Shown here in pieces: positions 24,700 to 34,867 of a stretch of DNA of 64,000 nt. Position 1 is the stretch's first letter, and every line of letters begins with the position of its first letter. The notes below the pieces were generated by a model. The model was not told the origin of the DNA. It searched no databases and worked only from the letters and a program-made list of their open reading frames with translations. The position numbers and the translations under genes are program-made. This DNA is from CAZMRW01 sp964568805 (GTDB lineage Bacteria > Pseudomonadota > Gammaproteobacteria > Methylococcales > Methylomonadaceae), in assembly GCA_964568805.1 (NCBI GenBank), contig CAZMRW010000007.1:21672-85671 (forward strand), given 5' to 3'.

Positions 24700-26499
24700 C
24701 TAATGACCGCGCATAAAAAACTTATCAAGGTCGCTGGACGATAATTCAACCCATGTCGGCCGGCCGTGATTGCATTGCCCGCTTCTTTCCGTTTTTTCCA
24801 TATCCCTCAACAAGGCATTCATTTCATCTGTGCTTAGACGGCGGTGCGCCCTGACCGAGCCGTGACAGGCCATGGTGGCCAAAACCTGGTTCGTCCGGTC
24901 TTCTATGCGCCGGCTCATCCCGTGTTCGGTCAGATCGGCCAAAACATCCCGCAGCAAGGCCTCGATATCGGCGCTGGCCAGCAAAACCGGCACGGAGCGC
25001 ACGACCACGGTCTCGGGCCCGGAACGGTTGATATCCAAACCCAGAGAATGAAAATAATCATGTTGCTGTTCCGCCAGTTCCGCTTCAGCAGCACTGACTT
25101 TTATTTTGATGGGGAGCAATAACGGCTGGCTGGGAACGGCGCCTTGCTGAAATTGACTTTTCAAACGCTCATAGCTGACGCGCTCATGCGCGGCATGGGC
25201 ATCGACCAGAATAATGCCGTTTTTGGTCTCTGACAAAATAAAGATATTGTGTATGTGTGCAATGGCATAGCCTAACGGAGGCATCTCCTGTGCTTGCGTT
25301 GAAGCCGCTTGCTGTTGCGACGGCGCCGCTTCCGGATAAAGCCTCGCATAGGTTCGAATGTCTTCCTGCACAGATAACGGCAATGCGGCCTGCTCAGGCG
25401 GCCGTTGACTGAAGACGGGCTTGCGGTCTGCTATCCCGGCCGATTGCCGTTCAACGGCAAACTCCAAGCTTTGGACAGGTGCAAGTTCCTGATGGCCCGG
25501 CCTCAGTTCGGCCAGCGACCGGTGCAATGCGGAAAACAAAAAATCATGCACCAAACGGCCTTCCCTGAATCTGACTTCCAGTTTGGCGGGATGCGCATTG
25601 ACATCGACCAGAGCAGGATCGAGGTTCAGGTATAACACAAATACCGGATGCCGTCCGTGATGCAGGACATCCTGATAAGCCTGTTTGACGGCGTGCGAGA
25701 CCAGTTTATCCTTGATCAATCGGCCGTTGACGTAAAAAAACTGCATATCCTGCTGGCTGCGGGAAAACGTCGGCAAACCGACCCAGCCGAATAACCGTAA
25801 ACCCGATGCTTCAAAATCGATCTTGACACAGTTTTCAATGAAGGCCGATCCGCAAATATGCGCAATGCGCTGTTCCTGTTCCCTATCAGTGGACGCCGGT
25901 GTTAAATTAAGAATTTCTTTTTGATTATGGAAAAGCTTAAATCCGATATCAAACCGGCTTAATGCCATTCGTTGAATCAATGTTTCAATATGGGCAAATT
26001 CGGTTTTTTCCGTTTTTAAAAACTTGCGCCGGGCCGGCGTGTTATAAAACAGGTCGCGGACATCGATTGTGGTGCCTTGAGGATGCGGAGACGGTTCCGG
26101 GTCCAATTGTCTGTCCGAACCGTCGGCGGTAACTTTCCAGGCGCACTCGGAGCCGGCATTTCGAGAGATCAGCGTCAGCCTCGACACGGAACTGATGCTG
26201 GGCAGGGCCTCGCCGCGAAACCCCATGCTGACAACCTGTTCCAGATCCTGAAGCGTTGCGATCTTGCTGGTTGCATGCCGGGATAACGCCAGCGGCAGGT
26301 CTTCTTTTCCGATGCCGCAACCGTCATCCCTGATTTTTATCAGTTGCGCGCCGCCCTGCTCGATTTCTATGATAATTTGACCGGCGCCCGCATCAAAACT
26401 GTTTTCCACCAGCTCTTTCACCACCGAGGAGGGCCGTTCGACGACCTCGCCCGCAGCTATCTGATTAATGAGTTGGGTAGGGAGTAAATGAATGCGCAT
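24700..26499 (-). CDS. mutL: DNA mismatch repair protein MutL
   Basis: Links MutS mismatch recognition to strand incision. The GHKL ATPase domain shows ELVENSFDAGAGQI, IRDDGCGIG and GFRGEALPSIS (residues 30-105). KLEVRFREGRLVHDFLFSAL closes the transducer domain. The C-terminal dimerisation domain has LVDAHAAHERVSYERLK (about residue 430) and ends in CNHGRPTWVELS, so the protein is complete at 599 residues. Upstream, two unrelated genes separate it from the amidase gene that usually precedes mutL. Confidence 0.95.
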   Translation of the reverse strand: MRIHLLPTQLINQIAAGEVVERPSSVVKELVENSFDAGAGQIIIEIEQGGAQLIKIRDDGCGIGKEDLPLALSRHATSKIATLQDLEQVVSMGFRGEALPSISSVSRLTLISRNAGSECAWKVTADGSDRQLDPEPSPHPQGTTIDVRDLFYNTPARRKFLKTEKTEFAHIETLIQRMALSRFDIGFKLFHNQKEILNLTPASTDREQEQRIAHICGSAFIENCVKIDFEASGLRLFGWVGLPTFSRSQQDMQFFYVNGRLIKDKLVSHAVKQAYQDVLHHGRHPVFVLYLNLDPALVDVNAHPAKLEVRFREGRLVHDFLFSALHRSLAELRPGHQELAPVQSLEFAVERQSAGIADRKPVFSQRPPEQAALPLSVQEDIRTYARLYPEAAPSQQQAASTQAQEMPPLGYAIAHIHNIFILSETKNGIILVDAHAAHERVSYERLKSQFQQGAVPSQPLLLPIKIKVSAAEAELAEQQHDYFHSLGLDINRSGPETVVVRSVPVLLASADIEALLRDVLADLTEHGMSRRIEDRTNQVLATMACHGSVRAHRRLSTDEMNALLRDMEKTERSGQCNHGRPTWVELSSSDLDKFFMRGH

Positions 26500-26654
26500 C
26501 AGCCGGCCTGGAACAAAAACTGTATTTTATCCGACTGGCTGGTTTCATGGTAGATAAGCTATAAATGTTTAATAAAAACAAGAGTACAAATAGCGTCTAA
26601 ATTAATCATTAAAGGAATGAACATCCCTGTTCACTTTTCAAAGGAAAAATTAAT

Positions 26655-29600
26655 TTAAGGCTCAACAACCAGTCTTCCCCACGATCCGCCGGCAAAAATA
26701 TGTGCAGGGCCATCACGGTATAACCAGTTCCCCGGTTTCGCATGTTCAACTTCGGCTGTATAGGCAATCCCAGGCGCTATCAACCTGGACCAAGGCGTAC
26801 CGTAACCGGGTATATCGTCCTTAAATTGATGTCCATACAATTGGAATGTTCTCTGCCTTCCTCGCCCGCTGGGCTGCAGAACATGGAAACGAAGAGTCTC
26901 TCCGGCATTTGCTTTGAAATCCTTAAATGGAAATGGCCTAAAACCTGGATCAAAAAAGTTCTTGGGGAAGACGATATCATTCAGATTATTTGTGTCCCTT
27001 TGTTCCGAACCGGGCATCGGATCTAAACCCAAACGAGCCAAAAAAGGGGCGCTACGATAATTCACCCCTTTTTCTCCAAGATCATAGGAATCATCACAAA
27101 TGCGGCAATCAGGCACCGGTTTATTATTTTTCTGTAAATTGATGCCGTCCTGATAGAACACCACAAATTCACGGGCATATTTTTTGGTCGATGGATCTAC
27201 AACCACAGCCGAGAGCCCCGGACTAGGTTCCCCGCTATCTTGATTACGAGGGTCCCATCTTTTACCATGCACGCCGGCAACATCAGTACTGAAATCGTCT
27301 GCAAAGTAAATTTCGCTTTTTTCTGGCTCTATCACCAAAGCGCCAATCAAACCATGAGATCCCTGCCCGATGACATCGCCATAAGAAGTTAACCCTGCAA
27401 CCGTCGGTTTTTTGAATTTTACCAACGAAAGACGTTCGTTGGGCTGCCCCTGATGCTCCAATTCAACCCGGCCTGGATACCATCGATAAACAGCCTTTGT
27501 TCCGGGTGCGATCTTTTCAGAAACTGCAATTGCGTTGTTAGTAGGGTTAAATCCAACAACAGCCCCATCTCCTGAAAGAACATCCATAGCGACCAATTGA
27601 GGATGCATGGAAACCAGGCTGGATGGCGTAGCATCGATGCCATCTTGTTGGACGCTATCCACGTTAATACTGGTGATTTTCGGCATCAAGGCATCACCCT
27701 TACCATCATCCAGTTTCGGAGGCAGCTTGTTAATCAACGATAACTCTATGCAACTTCCCGTAGGAGCACGCAAAACCAGAGGTTCTATTGATTTCTTGCG
27801 GCCCTCCTGAATAGCAATACGATCATTTTCAAGAACATACAGTAAAGCGTCCGCATCGCTAATGCCGTTATCTGCATCATAGGCAATGCCCTTCTGATCA
27901 CCCAGTAAGTCTTTCGCTTGCCACGCTTCTACCACGAATGGAATGCGTTCGACTGGTTTGCCATTGCCGTCCTTCACTGGACAACCGCTGGTCGCAGTGA
28001 TTTCACCTGCATTAATTGCTTTGACTTTTCCTGCGCTATTCGCCGACAAAACAGCCAATCCACAAGTGTCATCAACTCGTCCACCCTCTCGGCACTGCGA
28101 CTGTTGCTTGCTTACCGTCTTGACCTCACAATTTCCGGACTTCAACACTTTTTTTATGAGATCTTCGCGTTCGTCTGCATCTCGGTCTGGAGCGCTCGCA
28201 TCGATAAAATCAGCCTGTCCAACCTTTAAAATCCCGCTGTTCTTATCTTCGCAATTGGCCGGATCATAAGCATCCGGACTGGCGAAAGCCCGCAGCAAAC
28301 CCCAACTGCCGTTCCATAGATCGTCTTGAGTACCGAAATTGAACAGATAATCGGCTGTACCTAATCCAGATCCGATGTTGCCTAAATTAAGCACATCCAT
28401 TTCGAAATGTTCGGAAATGCCGATTTCCTGAGCATTAATATAAGGCGCATCCGGATTATGTCGTTCCCTTTTCCAACTAAGGCCATGCACAGTAAAACTA
28501 TGCTGTACTTCCTGCGCGCCCTGGATAATTCTGAATTGAACTTTATCGCCTTCATAAGCACGAAACGGTTTCAGGAAAGGATCGCCATGGGGCGCATGGG
28601 AGCTAAAGACATAAGCAAAGTCGGCAGGATTGCATAAGGTATCCTGAGCCCATTTATCCTTTACGGCCGGCAACAGATGCGGCCCCATCGTACAATTGAC
28701 GTTTCTGGGCAACAAGGACGAAAAATCGGTCTTTTTGCCGAGATTTTGGCCGCGTTCACCAATTCTTAACGGTATGGGTTCATGCTTGTAGTTGATCAGA
28801 TAGGGATTATGATGATCGGTCGATATCGCCTCAGGCAAAAAGGGAGGATCGACCGGGTAACCGTGTTCCTTGCGAATTTTTGCAAAATCTTCAGCCAATC
28901 CATCGCCGATTTTGCCTATCATACCTCCAGGCATTTCCGGCCCTGTTTGCTGACCTTGGTCATAAAGAAGTGCAAAATCGGCTATGGCCAACGCAAATTC
29001 GCGTGTATCAGGGTGTTTTTTCTGATCTTCAGCCTTTACCACCATGCCGCGCGAACCGACTGCAAATGACTCCCTACAGCGGCGCTCCGGCTCGGTTATA
29101 GGGGCTTTGCAATCAATATCGATCATGGCATTTTTGACCAAAATTTCATTTCCTGACTGATCGGCCCGCTTACCAGTTTTCATGTCTGTGCCGTCCGGCG
29201 TTCTCCAGACGGACCCCTTAGGCTCCACGAGCATGGCATTATAAAAGCCATGTTGCTGAATCGAGGAGGGTGCAAAATGATCATGAGTAAAAACGGTGCC
29301 CAAGGTGCCGTCGCCGTCTTTGTGATTATGACTGTCAGCCCACCAGCGTTGGATAGTGGTTTGATAAATCGGCCCGCCTTCTTTATCGGTCTTGGCTTTA
29401 GGCTTGGGTTGCACCTTTCCCAAATAATCCCTGACTTCACCTAATCTGCTTGCTTCCGACAATTCTTTTATGGCGTCCCAGGCATAGGTTCCATCCTGGT
29501 AATTGAAACCGTTCGCTGAGCCGTCCGAGGAAGTCACGTCGAATTTAACGAGGTGAATGTGCTGTCCGATGATATCGGTCGGAGTCGCAACCTGAAAATC

Positions 29601-31940
29601 GTCCCTCATGAGGGCCTTGTCTGTGCGGTTGGTGTGAAGAAATTCAACGCATTCACCGGATTCGACCCGGAAGAAGAACGGCTCCGCATCCTTGGTTTTT
29701 TTGTTTTCGAAGCGGGCAACCTGTTTATCCAGCACATTAATACGGGACTGAGGGTCGTGCCAGCCATGTTCATTAGTTTGAATATCCAGATCGATCACCG
29801 AAGCCCGATAACGCCGAATCGAAGCGTCCGGATCTTCTCCGCAAGGATCGGCATAAGGCGCACCGGGACGAGGGGGTTTACCGTTAACACGAAAAACGGC
29901 ATCATATCCTTCCGGCGTTTTACTTGCGTAACCTTCTCTTTTCGCATGAAACTCCATTGCTGCTTTTTCGGCATCGGTACCGGAATCAGGGAATAGAGTA
30001 AGACTCACTTTTTTGAAGTGTGCAGTCAAATCGGCATTAGCAAACTGTTCGACCGGGGTCTTACCACCTGTGAATTCACGCACACCGGAACTTACAATAT
30101 GCCGGCCCAGACCTCCGTTTTCGACAATATCCAGCGGCGGCTGTGGAACCCTGTGTCCGGGCTTTCCTGGAATATAAAAAGGATAACCGGGAAATGCGGC
30201 CGTATTTGTATGGCCGATTTTCGGATTCTTGGGGTAAGTCGGTTCGGGCGCAATAGCCAATCCCGGCAGCGGAACAAGAGCGGGAATAGGTGTGCCGCTC
30301 TCTGTCACACCCGTTTCCGGATCGGTCCCTTTCCCCAATTTCCCATCCGGAAGCTCTCCATCCGGAAGTCGTCTGGTGCCATCTTCAAAAACATCATGCA
30401 CCCGCCATAATGCCCACATACCCTGAGCAAAATGGGGATATAAATGACAATGCAAAATAGAATCTCCGGGCGAGAGATTTCGGTTGCCGCTGCCGTTATG
30501 AGCGATGTTGTAGGTAAAACTCAATTGCGGAGCAATAGTTTGTGAATCCAGGTAATTGGCATAGCCGCTCTTGCTGGATTCCCATTGGTGTGCATGTAAA
30601 TGGAATACATGGGTTTCCTTCGGGCCTACATGGGCATTGCGAAACCTTACCGGGTCGCCAAGATAACTATGATGAACATTGGAGGGATCATCGAGATACT
30701 CTATATTTTCATCTTTTAATTCCGGATCAGGATTCTGCAGAAGCAAGGCCGGATCGCCGTTAGCCCAGGACTGCAAAAAGAATTCCTCAAATAAACAGTC
30801 GACGCAGTTCTTGGCCGGTCCAATACCCAATCGGTTGGCTAATAAAATACTGCCTAATCCGCTGGCGCCGTAATTGATAGCAAAGCCATCCCGGACGCCT
30901 GATAGCTGCTTGCTGGTACCGAGAATTTGAAATTCAGGCCGATAAACCGTTTTAAGCTCGTCATGGAACACAACGGTAAATTCTCTCGAACCCGTAGTAT
31001 GACCGGATTCGACAATAATCGCATTCAAGGGACTGTAAATCAATTCAAAACGTTTATCGCCAAGCGGCTTTAGCATGTTTAGAATAGGATCACCCATTGA
31101 ATCGGTGGCTTCATAATTCAATAAAGCAGGCGCTCGGGCTTGTTTTCTGGCTGCCGCAAGTTCTTCCGATTTTACAGCGCTACGGTACCAGCGACTATCC
31201 TTTGGTTCTACCGTCACTGTGCCGAATAAGCCATGCACCAATGACCCCCCGTCGCCCTCACCTCCAGCTGGTGCCGAAAGACTGGAGAACAGAAATGTAC
31301 CTTCGGTTTTTTCCGGTACTTTCCAGCGATAAGTAATTTTTTCTCCGGGAGCTATCCCTTGTAAGCCGGTATACAGTGGGTCTTTCCCGTCTATTTCCGG
31401 AGCAAGCGGAAGCCCGGATAACGCAATAGTGGCGCAACGTGTCGCTGGCGCATCGCCGTGATCCTTACCTGATTGACTGGATTTACAATCGTCTATGCCT
31501 ATCGCATTGCCTGCTCTCGCCGCCTGGTCCAATGCAATTGGAGCTGAAGCGCCTTCATCGGCGGCTTCTACATCATCGGGATGTCGATGCGGTCTCTGCC
31601 GACTCAGCAAATTGGTAAACGTTATTTCCAAAATATCGCCGGCATTAACTCTTATTGCCAACGGTCGCGCTCGTTTATCGCTACGCAATCTCACTTTGCC
31701 GGCTTGTAGTTCTCCGTTTTTTCCATCCTTGCTGACAACGTCGCGTTTTAAGGCGTAGATCATTCCATACGGATCATGCGAGCCGAAGCGATTAAAATAA
31801 ATATCATGATCGAGCGCAACCACATCGGCATGAATAACCCGAAAGGCTGACTTCTCGGCTTCGGAAACTGGTCTACACGCTGATAAGGCAGCAACGGTCG
31901 AAACTGCTAATAATAGTAAGTTAATGAGTTTTGCGTTCAT
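26655..31940 (-). CDS. Giant multicopper-oxidase-like lipoprotein (1761 aa), possibly MofA/Mn-oxidase-like
   Basis: Exceptionally large cupredoxin protein with a lipoprotein signal (LSAC lipobox, Cys about residue 22). Copper-type motifs are HVFHLHAHQW (about 445), ILHCHLYPHFAQGMWAL (about 496), GQHIHLVKFD (about 792), FTHDHFAPSSIQQHG (about 885), SSHAPHGDP (about 1113), QHSFTVHGLSW (about 1148) and LYGHQF (about 1703). Related segments recur, for example SSDGSANGFN (about 800) and SGDGAVVGFN in the last third. This suggests a multiplied two-domain cupredoxin unit, as in six-domain MnxG or ceruloplasmin. The size and HCH motifs recall MofA, the putative manganese oxidase of Leptothrix, but the substrate is unknown. 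It is co-directional with, and 16 bases after, a small unknown gene, and both lie between the amidase gene and mutL. Confidence 0.8.
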   Translation of the reverse strand: MNAKLINLLLLAVSTVAALSACRPVSEAEKSAFRVIHADVVALDHDIYFNRFGSHDPYGMIYALKRDVVSKDGKNGELQAGKVRLRSDKRARPLAIRVNAGDILEITFTNLLSRQRPHRHPDDVEAADEGASAPIALDQAARAGNAIGIDDCKSSQSGKDHGDAPATRCATIALSGLPLAPEIDGKDPLYTGLQGIAPGEKITYRWKVPEKTEGTFLFSSLSAPAGGEGDGGSLVHGLFGTVTVEPKDSRWYRSAVKSEELAAARKQARAPALLNYEATDSMGDPILNMLKPLGDKRFELIYSPLNAIIVESGHTTGSREFTVVFHDELKTVYRPEFQILGTSKQLSGVRDGFAINYGASGLGSILLANRLGIGPAKNCVDCLFEEFFLQSWANGDPALLLQNPDPELKDENIEYLDDPSNVHHSYLGDPVRFRNAHVGPKETHVFHLHAHQWESSKSGYANYLDSQTIAPQLSFTYNIAHNGSGNRNLSPGDSILHCHLYPHFAQGMWALWRVHDVFEDGTRRLPDGELPDGKLGKGTDPETGVTESGTPIPALVPLPGLAIAPEPTYPKNPKIGHTNTAAFPGYPFYIPGKPGHRVPQPPLDIVENGGLGRHIVSSGVREFTGGKTPVEQFANADLTAHFKKVSLTLFPDSGTDAEKAAMEFHAKREGYASKTPEGYDAVFRVNGKPPRPGAPYADPCGEDPDASIRRYRASVIDLDIQTNEHGWHDPQSRINVLDKQVARFENKKTKDAEPFFFRVESGECVEFLHTNRTDKALMRDDFQVATPTDIIGQHIHLVKFDVTSSDGSANGFNYQDGTYAWDAIKELSEASRLGEVRDYLGKVQPKPKAKTDKEGGPIYQTTIQRWWADSHNHKDGDGTLGTVFTHDHFAPSSIQQHGFYNAMLVEPKGSVWRTPDGTDMKTGKRADQSGNEILVKNAMIDIDCKAPITEPERRCRESFAVGSRGMVVKAEDQKKHPDTREFALAIADFALLYDQGQQTGPEMPGGMIGKIGDGLAEDFAKIRKEHGYPVDPPFLPEAISTDHHNPYLINYKHEPIPLRIGERGQNLGKKTDFSSLLPRNVNCTMGPHLLPAVKDKWAQDTLCNPADFAYVFSSHAPHGDPFLKPFRAYEGDKVQFRIIQGAQEVQHSFTVHGLSWKRERHNPDAPYINAQEIGISEHFEMDVLNLGNIGSGLGTADYLFNFGTQDDLWNGSWGLLRAFASPDAYDPANCEDKNSGILKVGQADFIDASAPDRDADEREDLIKKVLKSGNCEVKTVSKQQSQCREGGRVDDTCGLAVLSANSAGKVKAINAGEITATSGCPVKDGNGKPVERIPFVVEAWQAKDLLGDQKGIAYDADNGISDADALLYVLENDRIAIQEGRKKSIEPLVLRAPTGSCIELSLINKLPPKLDDGKGDALMPKITSINVDSVQQDGIDATPSSLVSMHPQLVAMDVLSGDGAVVGFNPTNNAIAVSEKIAPGTKAVYRWYPGRVELEHQGQPNERLSLVKFKKPTVAGLTSYGDVIGQGSHGLIGALVIEPEKSEIYFADDFSTDVAGVHGKRWDPRNQDSGEPSPGLSAVVVDPSTKKYAREFVVFYQDGINLQKNNKPVPDCRICDDSYDLGEKGVNYRSAPFLARLGLDPMPGSEQRDTNNLNDIVFPKNFFDPGFRPFPFKDFKANAGETLRFHVLQPSGRGRQRTFQLYGHQFKDDIPGYGTPWSRLIAPGIAYTAEVEHAKPGNWLYRDGPAHIFAGGSWGRLVVEP

Positions 31941-31956
31941 AGCGATATCCCCTTTT

Positions 31957-32652
31957 TTAAACTAACCAAATGCCATCCAGCAGCAAGCCGCTAGGAAAGG
32001 CTCTGGATGTGACTTTTTGCAGGGGATCAGGCCCTATGACGCCTGAATAAGTGTAACCGTTGCTCACAACGATGCGAGCAGTAATCTTACTGTTATTTTT
32101 TGCAAGCCAGGAGTACTGCATCCAACCCGACGACCAGCGAGGCATGCCGTCCGAGCGCTTCATTTTAGAACTTTGCACCAGATAGTCTCGATTGATTAAT
32201 CCGGTCGTATCCTCATCAAGGATCTCAACCAAGGCAAAGTCGTTCATATCGAAACGATCTTCATAACGAACAAAATCCCACTGAAGTTTGATCATGTGGC
32301 CTGCTTTTATTTTGACTCCTGTCACTTCCAAGCAAGCGCCATCGGTGCCGCGAGTGATTTGCTGGGAAGCATCGGTAAAACTATAGTCGGAAGTATCGAA
32401 AGATTTAGCGGTTGCGGGAGGAGTCAAGGCGTTTGCAGGAAGTTTGGCTGAGGATAAACGGGTACCATCCGTATGATCGATGAGATTAGGGTCATCCAGA
32501 ATCGCCATCGAATGTCCGAATCCGGGTGTTTTTATAGTGTTTCCAGGCTCCAATCGATGTTTAAAATCTTTATCAACACGGCATCGTCCATGAACCGAAA
32601 AGCCATCAAAATTGCCTTTTTGAAAAATATTATTATTAATTGGAAATGACAT
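31957..32652 (-). CDS. Unknown protein encoded just upstream of the giant oxidase
   Basis: About 231 residues from the ATG at 32652, chosen because GGGGGA lies a few bases upstream. The frame is open to 32736 without a good start. No signal peptide is seen. The protein looks beta-rich, with acidic loops (YEDRFDMNDFALVEILDEDTTG), a KAGHMIKLQWDF segment and a hydrophobic end (LLLDGIWLV). I do not recognise the family. The spacing to the oxidase gene indicates one operon, so a chaperone, assembly or substrate-binding role is conceivable. It is as unusual at this locus as its neighbour. Confidence 0.65.
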   Translation of the reverse strand: MSFPINNNIFQKGNFDGFSVHGRCRVDKDFKHRLEPGNTIKTPGFGHSMAILDDPNLIDHTDGTRLSSAKLPANALTPPATAKSFDTSDYSFTDASQQITRGTDGACLEVTGVKIKAGHMIKLQWDFVRYEDRFDMNDFALVEILDEDTTGLINRDYLVQSSKMKRSDGMPRWSSGWMQYSWLAKNNSKITARIVVSNGYTYSGVIGPDPLQKVTSRAFPSGLLLDGIWLV

Positions 32653-33109
32653 AAATCCCCCGTATCCGTAATTATTATTATGAAAAGAACGAAAATATAT
32701 GCCACGAAGATTATTTTTAAGGAGTGGAATCTGCACAGAGTTCTCACTAAAACCCTTTTTTTGTCATGCCGTTAAATTCAATGCTTTACCGTCATACTGC
32801 CATCCAATGGGATGACCGGGAATTAGGGAATAAACAGTAGTTTATCTATCCATTTCCTGTCCCGAACCTCAATTCCATCATGAGGGAGTTCTTTACTTAA
32901 TTTAACCGCATTGCCCTTACTCGTGGGTAATCCAATTCTCATTCCTGAGACGACGTCAATCAATGACACTTGGATTATCGACCCAACTAATTCCTAATGT
33001 CTATACATTTTTCCTCAGTTGCGCTAAGAAGATTTAATCAGAATTCTAACACGCCTAATTCTTCGTCTTTTTGGAAAGAAAAAATTTCGAAATAGACTTA
33101 TATTCAGGT
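32653..33109. other. Intergenic region upstream of the oxidase operon
   Basis: About 450 AT-rich bases between the amidase gene and the oxidase-partner gene, all transcribed leftward. It presumably carries the promoter of the inserted oxidase operon. No tRNA, repeat or coding frame was recognised. Confidence 0.4.
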
Positions 33110-34375
33110 TTAAAGCCCTGCCACTCTCGTGTCGACCGGCAAATACTGTTTGAAATAATTACGTACGCCCTTGAAAATGGCGAGCGCAATTTTTGATTGA
33201 TAAGCCTTACTGTTGAGTTTACGCTCTTCCGTGGGATTTGAAATAAATGCCGTTTCCACCAATATAGATGGAATATCGGGCGATTTCAGCACCAGGAATC
33301 CTGCTTTTTGCACCGTATTGAAATGCAGTTCGCCGATGTTTTCGAAGGTTTTTAACACGTGGCTGGCCGCGTTGAAACTGGCCTCCTGGGTTGCCGTTTG
33401 GGATAAATCCAGCAATACCGACGCCAGCACCTCCTCTTTATCGTCAAGCCTGACCCCGCCGACGAGTTCGGAGGCGTTTTCACTGTCAGCCAGCCACCTG
33501 GCGGCTTCGCTCGATGCGCCCCGGCGCGACAAGGTAAACACGGATGCCCCTTTGACGGCGGTATTATTAAAAGCATCCGCATGTATCGAGATAAACAGAT
33601 CGGCTCTGGCAGCGCGGGCGATTTCCATTCGCTTTCTGAGATCGACATAGTAGTCGCCTTTGCGAACCATCACCGCTTTCATACCTTTTTGTGCATTGAT
33701 TAACGCTTCGAGTTTCCGGGCAATGGCATAGACGACTTTTTTCTCTTCGGTGCCGTTTTGCCCGTGAGCCCCGGGATCATCTCCGCCGTGGCCGGCATCG
33801 ATAGCAACGACAATGCCTTTGGTTCTTTTGGCAACCGGCATTATGTCACTCGAATTGTCGCCTTCGGCCTTGTCCGATGTTTTCTTCGGCCTGGAATCAC
33901 CGGTGACAGCCGATTTGACTGAAGCTGAATTGAGTTCGGCGCTTCGATTCATCTTTGCCAGCGTGATCGGGCCTTTATCGGACACATCGACAACCAGGAC
34001 ATGACCGTGCATTTTATTGGGGTTTAAAGCAAAACTGCGCTGGCTGACCTGCCTTTTTAAACGGGCGACAATTCTGACGTCATTGTTATTTTGAGTTACG
34101 CTTACCCCGGAAAACAAGGGGTGCGAAGCAGACGGCTGGCTTAGCGCTCGGCTTACCCGTGCATTGCGAAGCTCAATGACGAGGCGCGACGGCTGCTCCA
34201 GCAACACGACACGATGATCCGGCACCGATGAAACATCGATCATCAGCCGGGCCTGTTTTGACGCAGTCCAGTAATGCACGGAATCAATATTGACCATCTG
34301 CGCATAACCGCTTACAGACAATAGCTGTAAGACAAGCAAAATGAAGGACTTGCAAAAAATTTTCATAACCGTCAA
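33110..34375 (-). CDS. amiB: N-acetylmuramoyl-L-alanine amidase (AmiB/AmiC type)
   Basis: Periplasmic zinc amidase that splits septal peptidoglycan during daughter-cell separation. A signal peptide is present (LLVLQLLSVSGYA). An AMIN domain (residues 25-130; WTASKQARLMIDVSS...) targets the septum. The Amidase_3 domain (about 188-410) shows VVAIDAGHGGDDPGAHG with the first zinc His, SIHADAF with the second, and PSILVETAFISNPTEE with the catalytic Glu. Length 421 residues is normal. It follows tsaE and nnr genes in the canonical order, but mutL does not follow directly. Confidence 0.93.
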   Translation of the reverse strand: MTVMKIFCKSFILLVLQLLSVSGYAQMVNIDSVHYWTASKQARLMIDVSSVPDHRVVLLEQPSRLVIELRNARVSRALSQPSASHPLFSGVSVTQNNNDVRIVARLKRQVSQRSFALNPNKMHGHVLVVDVSDKGPITLAKMNRSAELNSASVKSAVTGDSRPKKTSDKAEGDNSSDIMPVAKRTKGIVVAIDAGHGGDDPGAHGQNGTEEKKVVYAIARKLEALINAQKGMKAVMVRKGDYYVDLRKRMEIARAARADLFISIHADAFNNTAVKGASVFTLSRRGASSEAARWLADSENASELVGGVRLDDKEEVLASVLLDLSQTATQEASFNAASHVLKTFENIGELHFNTVQKAGFLVLKSPDIPSILVETAFISNPTEERKLNSKAYQSKIALAIFKGVRNYFKQYLPVDTRVAGL

Positions 34376-34432
34376 AAAAAATTGATAATCCGGTTTAAAT
34401 TATAGCAGTATGTCCATGTTTTTACATGGAGC

Positions 34433-34867
34433 TTAACACAACTTTAAATTATCGGAAATCTTCTTGAAAGTCAATAATCGCCCTTTACCCTGAACGGTCA
34501 GGCTGATAACCAGATCCGGCTCGGGCAGTATCCCTTTGCCCATAGCAGGCCATTCAATAAAACACACACAGTCCTCGGCAAAATAATCCCTGATGCCCAT
34601 CCATTCCAGTTCTTCCGGATCGGCCAGACGGTAAAGATCGAAATGAAAAATTTTATGCTGGTTCACCATGTATTCTTCAACCAGGGTATAGGTCGGGCTT
34701 TTGACTGCACCGCTATAGCCGGCCGCCCGCAAAAATCCTCTGACCAGCGTGGTTTTGCCGGCGCCCAGGCTGCCTTCTAAAAAAATCAGACAGTTTGCCG
34801 GCAATAACCGATAAAGCTCCGCCCCGAATCGCTCCGTTTCTTCGGTATCATGCAAATAGCGCTGCAT
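34433..34867 (-). CDS. tsaE: tRNA threonylcarbamoyladenosine biosynthesis ATPase TsaE
   Basis: Small ATPase of the TsaBDE complex for t6A modification of tRNA. Walker A is EGSLGAGKTTLVRGFL (about residue 35), followed by VKSPTYTLVEEY and FHFDLYRLADPEELEWMG, all typical of the family. The ATG at 34867 overlaps the TGA of the nnr gene by one base. A second ATG at 34882 is also in frame. About 144 residues. Confidence 0.93.
   Translation of the reverse strand: MQRYLHDTEETERFGAELYRLLPANCLIFLEGSLGAGKTTLVRGFLRAAGYSGAVKSPTYTLVEEYMVNQHKIFHFDLYRLADPEELEWMGIRDYFAEDCVCFIEWPAMGKGILPEPDLVISLTVQGKGRLLTFKKISDNLKLC

Noticed and set aside
24700..26499. MutL as a diverged non-mismatch-repair GHKL protein
   Set aside because: All three N-terminal ATPase motifs and a complete C-terminal domain match ordinary MutL.
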